DNA of 9,454 nucleotides, taken from contig CAMHDB010000061.1 in the NCBI GenBank assembly GCA_946183715.1, positions 1 to 9,454 on the forward strand, in the 5' to 3' direction. The position numbers and the translations under genes were made by a program. The stretch's first letter is position 1, and the number at the start of each line of letters is the position of its first letter. The DNA comes from an uncultured Oscillibacter sp. (GTDB lineage Bacteria > Bacillota > Clostridia > Oscillospirales > Oscillospiraceae). Below are positions 1 to 5,943 of this stretch, piece by piece. The notes beneath the pieces are model-generated. The model ran no database searches and was not told the origin of the DNA. It saw only the letters and a program-made list of their open reading frames with translations.

Positions 1-188
1 TTGTCGCCGGGCTTGACGGTCATGGTGACTTCCTTGCCGTCGACCATGCCGCCGGGGCCCACGGAAATGACTTCCGCCACGGACGGCTTTTCCTTCGCGG
101 AGCCAGTCAGGATAATTCCGCCCTTTGTGGTCTCCTCGGTCTCCACCATCTTCAAAATGACGCGGTCGGCCAGCGGTGTGAGTTTCAT
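1..188 (-). CDS. groES: Co-chaperonin GroES (Hsp10), 5' part, cut by the window edge
   Basis: This is the first 62 codons of GroES, the heptameric lid of the GroEL folding chamber in the cytosol. The protein starts MKLTPLADRVILKMVE and continues with the flexible mobile-loop region (about residues 16-33), including the GGIIL motif at 23-27 that docks onto GroEL. It then reads through the VGPGG turn at 43-47 to a KPGD motif at the edge. A full family member is about 95 residues, so roughly a third lies to the left, where groEL would be expected. The ATG at 186-188 follows a GGGAGGAACC ribosome binding site about 4-8 bases upstream. Control by HrcA is indicated by a perfect CIRCE element between promoter and gene. 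Identification is secure from the sequence. Confidence 0.97.
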   Translation of the reverse strand, partial: MKLTPLADRVILKMVETEETTKGGIILTGSAKEKPSVAEVISVGPGGMVDGKEVTMTVKPGD

Positions 189-223
189 AGAAGGTTCCTC
201 CCTTGTCGAATATGCGTTCAGCG

Positions 224-250
224 TTAGCACTCAATCTGTTCGAGTGCTAA
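224..250 (-). promoter_or_regulatory. CIRCE operator (HrcA binding site) upstream of groES
   Basis: A perfect inverted repeat of TTAGCACTC (224-232) and GAGTGCTAA (242-250) is separated by exactly nine bases. This matches the CIRCE consensus at every arm position. It lies between the -10 box and the groES start, about 36 bases before the ATG, so it falls in the transcribed leader. This is where the heat-shock repressor HrcA binds to hold groESL down at normal temperature. The hrcA gene is not in this window. Confidence 0.98.
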
Positions 251-257
251 CGCTGAT

Positions 258-286
258 ATCATAATACAGTCTTGCCAATTTGTAAA
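258..286 (-). promoter_or_regulatory. Sigma-A promoter of groES
   Basis: Read on the minus strand, a TTTACA -35 box (281-286) and a TATGAT -10 box (258-263) are 17 bases apart, each one mismatch from consensus. Transcription would begin at about 250-252, at the edge of the CIRCE element, which fits repression by HrcA. The DNA upstream of the -35 box is A/T-rich (291-332). Confidence 0.8.
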
Positions 287-306
287 GGGGATTTTTCACA
301 AAAGTT

Positions 307-332
307 ATGAAAATTTTGCCACGATTTTTCAT
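307..332. repeat. A/T-rich inverted repeat upstream of the groES promoter
   Basis: ATGAAAA (307-313) and TTTTCAT (326-332) form a perfect 7-bp inverted repeat around a 12-base centre. It lies about 20 bases upstream of the groES -35 box. It could act as an upstream promoter element or a protein site, but A/T-rich inverted repeats arise easily by chance. The rest of 251-420 holds no convincing gene. Confidence 0.3.
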
Positions 333-341
333 GACTTGGAC

Positions 342-375
342 GAAAACGCCCCGCCCGTTGCCGGAAAAGGCGTTC
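342..375 (-). terminator. Candidate weak terminator after the YoeB-type toxin gene
   Basis: On the minus strand, about 46 bases after the toxin stop, GAACGCC (375-369) can pair with GGCGTTT (350-344), using one G-T wobble. An inner CCG-GCAA-CGG hairpin (364-355) has a GNRA-type loop. Only four T residues (346-343) follow, and some of them pair in the stem. This would separate the toxin-antitoxin transcript from groES, but the short T tract makes it a weak call. Confidence 0.4.
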
Positions 376-420
376 TCCTCCCGAACAACCCGAACAGGTT
401 CCACGTTCCCGCCGTCCCGC

Positions 421-684
421 TCATTTCTCATAATGAAAGCGGAGTTGCGCGATAATGAGAACGTCGGATTCCACTTTGTACACCATGCGGTGTTGACCGT
501 CCAGACGCCTGCTCCACCATCCCGCCCAGTTTTCCTTTAACGGCTCCGGCTTGCCCGTACCGCTTGCGGGCGTGCGGGATATTTCCTCAAAAAGCCGATT
601 GATTTTCCGCACGATTTTTTTATCCGCGCTCTGCCAGTACAGATAATCTTCCCACGCGTCCGGAAGGAACAGTAAATTCAGCAT
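421..684 (-). CDS. YoeB/Txe-family toxin (mRNA interferase)
   Basis: This 87-residue protein is the toxin of a type II module. YoeB-family toxins are RelE-fold enzymes that bind the ribosome and cut mRNA in the A site. Family hallmarks are clear: an N-terminal DAWEDYLYWQ segment (9-18), GKPEPLK (44-50), WSRRLD (57-62) and a C-terminal FHYEK. Residues E47, R66, H84 and Y85 match the catalytic E46, R65, H83 and Y84 of E. coli YoeB, so the enzyme looks intact. Length is close to the usual 84-85 residues. The ATG lies one base after the antitoxin stop, and a GAGGGG at 696-701 inside the antitoxin gene can serve as its ribosome binding site, so translation is probably coupled. Activity is inferred from residue conservation. 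Confidence 0.93.
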   Translation of the reverse strand: MLNLLFLPDAWEDYLYWQSADKKIVRKINRLFEEISRTPASGTGKPEPLKENWAGWWSRRLDGQHRMVYKVESDVLIIAQLRFHYEK

Positions 685-685
685 T

Positions 686-955
686 TTATTCCATGCCCCT
701 CAGTTCTTCCAGCGTTTTGGGAATCAGCTTGGCGCGTCCGGTTTCGTATTCCTCAATCGCCTTATGCAGCCGCGCCTGATTGGCCGCCGAATAAAACGGG
801 TCGGCCTGTAACGGAAGAAATGAAATGCCGTTCTCCCGCACGACGGCCTTTGCGAACATCGTAAAGGCCGTCGTCATATTCAGTCCGAGTTGCTCCAATA
901 CGGTTTCCGTCTGCTGTTTTAACGCGTCGTCCATGCGCATTGACACGCTTGCCAT
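686..955 (-). CDS. RelB/DinJ-family antitoxin paired with the YoeB-type toxin
   Basis: This is an 89-residue antitoxin. The N-terminal half (MASVSMRMDDALKQQ onward, through LGLNMTTAFTMFAKAVV) is the ribbon-helix-helix DNA-binding domain typical of RelB/DinJ. The C-terminal half, DPFYSAANQARLHKAIEEY onward, would wrap and inhibit the toxin. In this family the antitoxin, alone or with toxin, represses its own promoter. I chose the ATG at 953-955 because an AAGGAGG box (964-970) sits 8 bases upstream. A longer frame opens at 1027, but that start lies upstream of the promoter, lacks a ribosome binding site and adds residues unlike the family. Pairing a RelB/DinJ antitoxin with a YoeB toxin, rather than the classical YefM, is common in Clostridia. 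Confidence 0.92.
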   Translation of the reverse strand: MASVSMRMDDALKQQTETVLEQLGLNMTTAFTMFAKAVVRENGISFLPLQADPFYSAANQARLHKAIEEYETGRAKLIPKTLEELRGME

Positions 956-976
956 ATCGACCGCCTCCTTACGGCT

Positions 977-1005
977 ATTGTAACGCATTGTATGGCTGAT
1001 GTCAA
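977..1005 (-). promoter_or_regulatory. Sigma-A promoter of the first toxin-antitoxin module
   Basis: On the minus strand, TTGACA (1000-1005, perfect) and TACAAT (977-982) are 17 bases apart. The predicted start of transcription is near 970, giving a leader of only about 15 bases with the AAGGAGG box at its 5' end. The promoter starts less than 25 bases after the methyltransferase stop, so the module has its own promoter but may also receive readthrough. Two copies of TACAAT on the minus strand (992-987 and 982-977) are spaced by 10 bp, and an ACAGCTGT palindrome lies at 1009-1016. Either could be an operator. Confidence 0.8.
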
Positions 1006-1023
1006 GAGACAGCTGTGCAAAAT

Positions 1024-2148
1024 TCATTTGCCGCGCGCCCAGCCGCCGTAGAAGTAGGCGTTACAGGGAATCATGCCGTTGTAGAGTTTGCGCCGTTTCG
1101 CCGCCGGGCGTCCGAAACAACGCTCGAACTCCTCGTGTGACGACAGTATAATCACGCGCCAGCGCTCCGGCAAGGCCTCTAACGTCCTGCCGAAATTCCG
1201 GTAAAGCGTCTCGACTTGCGTCCTGTCCATGAGGCGCTCGCCGTAGGGCGGATTCGTCACAAGCTGTCCGTACTCGCTCTCGCGGCGGAAGTCCAGCGCG
1301 TCCGCGACTTCAAAGCGCGTGCAGTCGTCGACGCCCGCCAGCCCGGCGTTGTGCCGCGACAACTCCACCGCGTCGGGGTCGATGTCGCTCCCGACAATCT
1401 CGTACTGCCCGTGGTATTCCTTGTCGATAGCCTCCCCGGCGGCCTCCAGCCAGTAGCGCGACTCCATCGACTTCCACCGTTGCGCGGCGAAATGGCGGTC
1501 AAGTCCGGGGGCGCGGTTCTTGGCAATCAGCGCCGCCTCGATGGGAATCGTACCCGAACCGCAGAACGGGTCACAGAAGGGGTCCTTGCCCCGGTAGCGC
1601 GACAACAGTACCAGTGCCGCCGCCAGCGTTTCGCGCAACGGCGCGCCCATGTTTTGCGCACGGTAACCGCGCTTGTACAGGCCCTCGCCCGTGGTGTCAA
1701 GGTATACCGACGCCGTGTCATGGATTATCGAAAACCGTATCTGATAGCGTTCGCCGGTCTCGGGAAGCGTCTGACAGCCGTACACGCGCCCCAGACGCGA
1801 GGCCACCGACTTCTTGACTATCGCCTGACAGGCCGGGACGGAGTGCAGTACCGAATTGAGCGACCAGCCCTTGACGGGAAATTCCCCGTCCTTGGGGATG
1901 ATTTCCTCCCACGGCACGCGGTTGACGCCCTGAAACAAGGCCTCGAAATCGGGCGCGGGGAACGTCCCGACCTTGAGCAGTACGCGCGCCCCGCAACGGA
2001 GGTTGAGATTCAGCCGCGCAACGTCCGCGATACTCCCCGCGCACGACACGCGCCCGTTTTCGGCCTGTATATTCTTGCAGTCCAGCCGCCGGAGTTCGTC
2101 GGCCACAATGCCCTCCAGCCCCAGCAGACAGGGAACTGTCAATATCAT
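1024..2148 (-). CDS. THUMP-domain class I SAM-dependent RNA methyltransferase (RlmL-N/YpsC type)
   Basis: This 374-residue cytosolic enzyme belongs to the family that methylates guanine N2 in 23S rRNA (RlmL, Bacillus YpsC). The N-terminal part (about 1-160) is the ferredoxin-like plus THUMP RNA-binding region. The C-terminal part is a Rossmann methyltransferase with the SAM-binding motif DPFCGSGT at 193-200, the acidic loop SDIDPDAV at 254-261 and the catalytic NPPYGERL at 299-306. Length matches the roughly 375-residue Firmicute family. I chose the ATG at 2146-2148: a GGAGGG box (2156-2161) sits 7 bases upstream and the protein then begins MILTVPCLLGLE, as relatives do. An ATG at 2163 would precede that box. 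The frame stays open upstream, but only as an out-of-frame overlap with the phosphatase gene. The exact target base is inferred from the family. Confidence 0.93.
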   Translation of the reverse strand: MILTVPCLLGLEGIVADELRRLDCKNIQAENGRVSCAGSIADVARLNLNLRCGARVLLKVGTFPAPDFEALFQGVNRVPWEEIIPKDGEFPVKGWSLNSVLHSVPACQAIVKKSVASRLGRVYGCQTLPETGERYQIRFSIIHDTASVYLDTTGEGLYKRGYRAQNMGAPLRETLAAALVLLSRYRGKDPFCDPFCGSGTIPIEAALIAKNRAPGLDRHFAAQRWKSMESRYWLEAAGEAIDKEYHGQYEIVGSDIDPDAVELSRHNAGLAGVDDCTRFEVADALDFRRESEYGQLVTNPPYGERLMDRTQVETLYRNFGRTLEALPERWRVIILSSHEEFERCFGRPAAKRRKLYNGMIPCNAYFYGGWARGK

Positions 2149-2167
2149 ACTGTTTCCCTCCATAGTT

Positions 2168-2824
2168 TCAGACGGGGGTGGCGGTGAAGAGTTCCTCGAA
2201 AGAGCGGATGTAGTAGTCGGACAGGGCGCGGATTTCGTCTTGGTCGCCGGGGCAGTCGGCGTCGTAGACGCCCGCCACGCGGAATCCCGCCGCCTTCGCG
2301 ACGCGAATCGCCGGAAGCGAATCCTCGAAAATAATGGTATCCTTCTTATTGGAACGTAAACGAACCATCGCCCGCTCAAAGATATCGGCGCTCTTGTCCT
2401 TGCCCGCGCCCGATTCCTTACACGTCAGCAGGCCCCGGAAATAGCCGTCAATCCCGGCGCACTTCAGCCCCGCCTCGGCAAACGGCCTGTCGGTACCCGT
2501 CGCGACGTACATCCACACGCCCTCCATCTTTAACATAGACAGGAACTGCTCCACGCCCGGTTTCGCCCGGACTTCCTTCTCGTAAAACTCGGCAATCCGC
2601 GCGTTAATCATCGACACGATTTCCTCCCCGGACTGCCGGAGCTTGTAGACTTCCCGGAAATAAACGGCGGTATCCTCCAGCGTCAGGGGGCGGATTTCCT
2701 CCCACAAGTTCCCCTTGGCCATACGCCCCTGCGAGTGAAGGAAGTCATTCAAGAGGTTCCGCCACATCGGCATACTGTCCAGTAACGTACCGTCCATGTC
2801 GAATATCGCGCTTTGCAGTCTCAT
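2168..2824 (-). CDS. HAD-superfamily phosphatase (beta-phosphoglucomutase/phosphatase-like)
   Basis: This 218-residue HAD hydrolase removes phosphate from, or moves it on, a small metabolite through an aspartyl-phosphate intermediate. All four motifs are present: FDMDGTLLDS with nucleophile D9 and acid/base D11, T109 in ATGTDR, K144 in KSADIF, and the metal-binding E167-D168 in FEDS. The segment at about 17-85 is the helical cap typical of subfamily I. The substrate cannot be told from sequence; sugar phosphates are usual in this group. The ATG at 2822-2824 has GAGGTG close upstream. The gene ends 19 bases before the methyltransferase start, so the two probably share a transcript from the promoter at 2878-2906. 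Confidence 0.9.
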   Translation of the reverse strand: MRLQSAIFDMDGTLLDSMPMWRNLLNDFLHSQGRMAKGNLWEEIRPLTLEDTAVYFREVYKLRQSGEEIVSMINARIAEFYEKEVRAKPGVEQFLSMLKMEGVWMYVATGTDRPFAEAGLKCAGIDGYFRGLLTCKESGAGKDKSADIFERAMVRLRSNKKDTIIFEDSLPAIRVAKAAGFRVAGVYDADCPGDQDEIRALSDYYIRSFEELFTATPV

Positions 2825-2877
2825 AACGCACCTCGATTCTTACGCATTCATGCGGCAAAACGTCCGGAAGCAGGAAC

Positions 2878-2906
2878 ATTTTACCATAGTATCTGTTCTC
2901 TCGCAA
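2878..2906 (-). promoter_or_regulatory. Probable sigma-A promoter of the phosphatase-methyltransferase unit
   Basis: On the minus strand, TTGCGA (2901-2906) and TAAAAT (2878-2883) are separated by 17 bases. The -10 box has one mismatch to consensus and the -35 box has two. Transcription would begin near 2871, leaving a leader of about 47 bases. It lies back to back with the plus-strand toxin-antitoxin promoter 30 bp away, so occupancy of one may affect the other. Confidence 0.6.
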
Positions 2907-2928
2907 GAGGCAATTTTACTCCCGGGTT

Positions 2929-2973
2929 TTCCTGTTGACAAAAGCAAGGTGGAATTGTAAAATGAAACAGGAA
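2929..2973. promoter_or_regulatory. Inverted repeat bracketing the second toxin-antitoxin promoter (candidate operator)
   Basis: TTCCTGTT (2929-2936) and AACAGGAA (2966-2973) form a perfect 8-bp inverted repeat with a 29-base centre. The left arm overlaps the first two bases of the -35 box; the right arm begins just past the -10 box. Antitoxins of the RelB/DinJ family repress their own promoters through such paired sites, so this is the best candidate operator. The role is inferred from position. Confidence 0.55.
2935..2963 (+). promoter_or_regulatory. Sigma-A promoter of the second toxin-antitoxin module
   Basis: A perfect TTGACA -35 box (2935-2940) and a TAAAAT -10 box (2958-2963) are 17 bases apart. 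Transcription would start near 2970, inside the right arm of the inverted repeat, giving a leader of about 24 bases that carries the AAGGAG box at 2980-2985. Confidence 0.85.
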
Positions 2974-2993
2974 TCCGATAAGGAGATGATTTT

Positions 2994-3278
2994 ATGGCGG
3001 CCAAAACCACAAGCGTTTCCCTGAACGCCGACGCCGTGAGGCAGGCGGAGGGTTTGTTCGCGGATTTCGGACTGGATTTACCGACGGCGATTGAGTTGTT
3101 TTTACGCCAGTCTGTCAGGGAACAACGTATTCCGTTTGAAGTCAGGCGCGACATCCCGAACCCGGAAACTAGGGCGGCGTTAGAGGAAATTTCGGAAATG
3201 CGGGCACATCCGGAGAACTATAAGAGCTACTCGACATTTCAGGAACTGCTGGACGAGGTTCTGCATGACGACACTTAA
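2994..3278 (+). CDS. RelB/DinJ-family antitoxin paired with the YafQ-type toxin
   Basis: This 94-residue antitoxin begins with a ribbon-helix-helix region (about 5-45) carrying the family pattern GLDLPTAIELFLRQSVREQ followed by IPFEVRRDIPN. The C-terminal half (about 57-94) is acidic and would bind the toxin. The ATG has an AAGGAG box 8 bases upstream (2980-2985). The last 14 bases overlap the toxin gene, a usual coupling that keeps the antitoxin in excess. It is clearly the same family as the antitoxin at 686-955 but differs at most positions, so the modules do not look like a recent duplication. Confidence 0.93.
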   Translation: MAAKTTSVSLNADAVRQAEGLFADFGLDLPTAIELFLRQSVREQRIPFEVRRDIPNPETRAALEEISEMRAHPENYKSYSTFQELLDEVLHDDT

Positions 3279-3543
3279 AGTGATTCCTTCCGGCAGATTC
3301 AGACGGGACTTGAAGGCCGCCGCGCGGAGAGGGTACAATTTCGACCTTCTCACCGAAGTCGTCAACACGCTGGCGGCGCGGCTTCCCTTGCCGGAGAAAA
3401 ACAGAGACCACGCTTTAAGCGGAGATTACCACGGGTGCCGGGAATGCCATATCGCCCCCGACTGGTTACTCATTTACCAGTCTGACGAGGAGACTTTGAA
3501 GCTCTACCTCATGCGCACGGGAACCCACAGCGATTTGTTTTGA
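3265..3543 (+). CDS. YafQ-family toxin (mRNA interferase)
   Basis: This 92-residue protein has the same length as E. coli YafQ, a RelE-fold endoribonuclease that cuts mRNA on the ribosome. The diagnostic C-terminal half is present: DHALSG (48-53), CHIAPDWLLIYQ (61-72) and RTGTHSDLF (84-92). H49, H62, D66, H88 and F92 line up with H50, H63, D67, H87 and F91 of E. coli YafQ, within one position, so the active site appears intact. The start is the ATG at 3265, overlapping the antitoxin end; GAGG at 3255-3258 lies 6 bases upstream. A terminator follows immediately, so this two-gene unit is self-contained. Confidence 0.93.
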   Translation: MTTLKVIPSGRFRRDLKAAARRGYNFDLLTEVVNTLAARLPLPEKNRDHALSGDYHGCRECHIAPDWLLIYQSDEETLKLYLMRTGTHSDLF

Positions 3544-3548
3544 ACCGC

Positions 3549-3588
3549 AAAGCCCTGAACGTCGTATGTCCGGCGCTCAGGGCTTTTT
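3549..3588 (+). terminator. Intrinsic terminator after the YafQ-type toxin gene
   Basis: AAAGCCCTGA (3549-3558) and TCAGGGCTTT (3577-3586) form a perfect 10-bp stem with an 18-base loop, followed by a T run at 3584-3588. It starts 6 bases after the toxin stop. On the minus strand the stem could also stop metG transcription, but the T tract there (TTTGCGG) is poor. The remaining 3589-3641 between the converging genes contains nothing I can assign. Confidence 0.85.
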
Positions 3589-3641
3589 CGTGGCCTGACA
3601 GGTTTCCCGCCTCCGGGAGTGCGTGCGTAGCCCGACAGGCG

Positions 3642-5729
3642 TCAGCAGAGTTTGGCCCCGGCGGGGATTGCGTCGTCCAGAATGATAAGATTCAGCTTTT
3701 CCTCGCCGTTCTCCCGGTGGACGGCGGACAACAGCATACCGTTACTTTCAAGGCCCATCATCTTGCGCGGCGGGAGATTCACAATCGCCGCAAGCGTCTT
3801 GCCAATCAGCGCCTCCGGCTCGTACCACGCGTGAATGCCCGACAAAATCTGTCTGTCGGTGCCGGAGCCGTCGTCGAGGGTGAAGCGCAACAGTTTCGCG
3901 CTCTTCTTGACCGCCGTACAGTCCTTGACTTTCACGACCCGGAAATCGCTCTTGCAGAACGTGTCAAAGTCTACGGCCTCCTCCGTATACGGTTCGAGTT
4001 CGACGGGCGGGAGCGCGGCCTTTTTGGCGGCCTCCGACGCCGCTTCGAGTTCGGCTAACGCCTTCTCCATGTCCACGCGCGGGAACAGGTTTTCGCCCTT
4101 CGAGACCGTCGCGCCGACGGGTAAAGCCCCCCAGACGGCGGCGCTGTCCCAAGTACGGGCGGCCTCCGGCGCGCCGATTTGCCCGAACAGCTTTTCGCAC
4201 GATTCCGGGATGAACGGCGTCAGCAACACGCCGCAAATACGCGCCGTTTCCAGCAGGTTGTACAGGACATGCGCGAGGCGCGCGCCGTTCGCGTCCATAT
4301 CCTTCGCGAGTGCCCACGGCGCGTTCTCGTCGATATACTTGTTGGCCCGCTGGATAACCTTGAAGATTTCGGACAGCGCGTTATGGGGCGCGAACGTGTC
4401 CATTTGCGCCTCAAAGCGGTTGCGCAGTCCGGACGCCAGCGCGACTAATTGCGCGTCGTAGAGGAGCGGGTCGCCGTCGCTGGTGGCGGAGAGCGTAATT
4501 TCGCCGCCCGCCGCCGACAGTTTCGCGAGGTCGATTTCGTCGGCGGTGGCCCCGGCGGATTCCGGAAGCGTCCCGCCGAAATACTTGACCGCCATTGCCG
4601 TCGTGCGCGAAACGAGGTTGCCTAAGTCGTTGGCAAGGTCTGTATTGATAGTCTGAATGAGGAGTTCGTTGGAGAAATTGCCGTCCGCGCCGAACGGGAA
4701 CGTCCGCAACAGGAAGAAGCGCAGGGCGTCGACGCCGAACTGTTCGGCTAAAATATACGGGTCGACGACGTTGCCTTTTGATTTCGACATTTTGCCGCCG
4801 TCGAGCAACAGCCAGCCGTGGCCGAATACGTGCGCGGGGACGGGTTCGCCCAAGCTCATCAGCATGGCGGGCCAGATAATCGAATGGAAGCGCACGATTT
4901 CCTTGCCGACGATGTTCACGGCGACGTTACTTCTCCGCCAGCCGCTTTCGTCGCGGGCGTCGGCCCAGTAGCGGTCGTAGTCGCTGTACTGGTCGTTCCC
5001 GTAGCCGAGGGCGGTAATATAGTTGGTGAGGGCGTCGAGCCAGACGTAGACGACGTGTTTGGTGTCGAAATCGACGGGAATGCCCCACTGGAAACTTGTC
5101 CGCGATACGCACAAGTCCTCCAGACCGGGGTCGAGGAAATTCTTGACCATCTCGTTGACGCGGCTACGGGGTTGCAGGAAGTCGGTATTCTCCAGCAGGT
5201 CGCGGATACGGTCGGCGTACTTGCTCAGGCGGAAAAAGTACGCTTCCTCCTCCGCGTCGACGACGGGCCGCCCACAGTCGGGGCAGCAGCCGTCTTTGAG
5301 CTGGCTTTCCGTCCAGAACGATTCGCACGGCGTGCAATATTTGCCCTTGTAGGCGCCGAGATAGATGTCGCCCTTCTCGTACATGCGCCGGAAAATGCGC
5401 TGTACGGACTTGACATGGTACTCGTCGGTCGTGCGGATGAAGCGGTCGTTGGAAATGTTCATCAGCCGCCAGAGGTCGCGCACGCCGCGCGGCCCGTCTA
5501 CGATGGCGTCCACAAATTCTTTCGGCGACACGCCCGCCTCTTTGGCCTTGTTCTCGATTTTCTGCCCGTGCTCGTCGGTGCCCGTCAGGAAAATTACGTC
5601 GCGGCCTTTGAGGCGCTGGTAGCGCGCGAGGGCGTCCGTGGCGACGGTGCAGTAGGTGTGGCCGATGTGGAGCTTGTCGGACGGGTAGTAAATCGGCGTC
5701 GTGATATAGTAGGGTTTGCGTTGTGACAT
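3642..5729 (-). CDS. metG: Methionyl-tRNA synthetase
   Basis: This complete 695-residue enzyme attaches methionine to tRNA(Met) in the cytosol. The class I signatures are HIGH at 21-24 and KMSKS at 313-317, with TGTDEHGQK at 49-57. A four-cysteine zinc knuckle in the connective domain uses C132, C135, C149 and C152. The anticodon-binding helical domain covers about 360-540, with NKYIDENAPW at 463-472. A charged Ala/Glu/Lys linker (about 553-575) leads to a C-terminal EMAP/Trbp111-type tRNA-binding domain (about 586-695). An Ala/Gly/Ser-rich stretch at about 390-425 looks longer than in relatives I know. The ATG at 5727-5729 has an AAGGAGG box 8 bases upstream (5738-5744). The leader from the promoter at 5765-5792 is too short for a T-box, so regulation by uncharged tRNA is unlikely. 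Confidence 0.98.
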   Translation of the reverse strand: MSQRKPYYITTPIYYPSDKLHIGHTYCTVATDALARYQRLKGRDVIFLTGTDEHGQKIENKAKEAGVSPKEFVDAIVDGPRGVRDLWRLMNISNDRFIRTTDEYHVKSVQRIFRRMYEKGDIYLGAYKGKYCTPCESFWTESQLKDGCCPDCGRPVVDAEEEAYFFRLSKYADRIRDLLENTDFLQPRSRVNEMVKNFLDPGLEDLCVSRTSFQWGIPVDFDTKHVVYVWLDALTNYITALGYGNDQYSDYDRYWADARDESGWRRSNVAVNIVGKEIVRFHSIIWPAMLMSLGEPVPAHVFGHGWLLLDGGKMSKSKGNVVDPYILAEQFGVDALRFFLLRTFPFGADGNFSNELLIQTINTDLANDLGNLVSRTTAMAVKYFGGTLPESAGATADEIDLAKLSAAGGEITLSATSDGDPLLYDAQLVALASGLRNRFEAQMDTFAPHNALSEIFKVIQRANKYIDENAPWALAKDMDANGARLAHVLYNLLETARICGVLLTPFIPESCEKLFGQIGAPEAARTWDSAAVWGALPVGATVSKGENLFPRVDMEKALAELEAASEAAKKAALPPVELEPYTEEAVDFDTFCKSDFRVVKVKDCTAVKKSAKLLRFTLDDGSGTDRQILSGIHAWYEPEALIGKTLAAIVNLPPRKMMGLESNGMLLSAVHRENGEEKLNLIILDDAIPAGAKLC

Positions 5730-5764
5730 GTGACAATCCTCCTTATTTTTCTTTCCACGCCCAC

Positions 5765-5792
5765 ATTATAGCGGAAACGGGAGAAAATACAA
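5765..5792 (-). promoter_or_regulatory. Promoter of metG
   Basis: On the minus strand there is a perfect TATAAT -10 box (5765-5770), with TTGTAT (5787-5792) 16 bases upstream as the best -35 candidate, a weak three-of-six match. Transcription would start near 5758, about 28 bases before the ATG. Confidence 0.65.
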
Positions 5793-5875
5793 TCCCCTTT
5801 TCGCGGCCTTCCGCCCTCCGCCCCGCGCGAACGTACACTTTTTCATAATTCGAGTAGATTTGCGCAAAAAAGCTC

Positions 5876-5904
5876 TTGAAAAACAGCCGCCGCCGTGATA
5901 TAAT
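5876..5904 (+). promoter_or_regulatory. Sigma-A promoter of the large unrecognised gene
   Basis: TTGAAA (5876-5881, one mismatch) and TATAAT (5899-5904, perfect) are 17 bases apart. This is one of the strongest promoters in the window. Transcription would begin near 5911, giving a leader of about 33 bases that carries AGGAGG at 5931-5936. It is divergent from the metG promoter; the roughly 80 bases between the -35 boxes hold no other feature I can support. Confidence 0.85.
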
Positions 5905-5943
5905 CATATTGGAAAAATTTTGGCATGCAGAGGAGGCTTTTTT

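Noticed and set aside
231..431. Minus-strand open frame of 66 codons between the toxin and groES
   Set aside because: It runs through the groES promoter and into the CIRCE element, has no good ribosome binding site and resembles no protein.
956..1027. N-terminal extension of the first antitoxin from the ATG at 1027
   Set aside because: The promoter lies inside this stretch, no ribosome binding site precedes 1027, and the added 24 residues do not belong to the family. The ATG at 955 has AAGGAGG 8 bases upstream.
1216..2187. Plus-strand open frame of 323 codons
   Set aside because: It lies entirely antisense to the methyltransferase gene, which has clear family motifs. Arg/Val/Pro-rich composition marks it as a mirror of a G+C-rich coding strand.
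2840..3154. Minus-strand open frame of 104 codons over the second antitoxin
   Set aside because: It is antisense to a clear RelB/DinJ gene and covers both divergent promoters.
4818..5726. Plus-strand open frame of 302 codons
   Set aside because: It is antisense to metG, whose HIGH, KMSKS and zinc motifs are certain. Its Val/Gly/Ala-rich product resembles no family.
5730..5764. T-box or SAM riboswitch leader for metG
   Set aside because: The TATAAT box places the transcript start about 28 bases before the ATG, too short for either element, and no specifier or antiterminator structure is seen.
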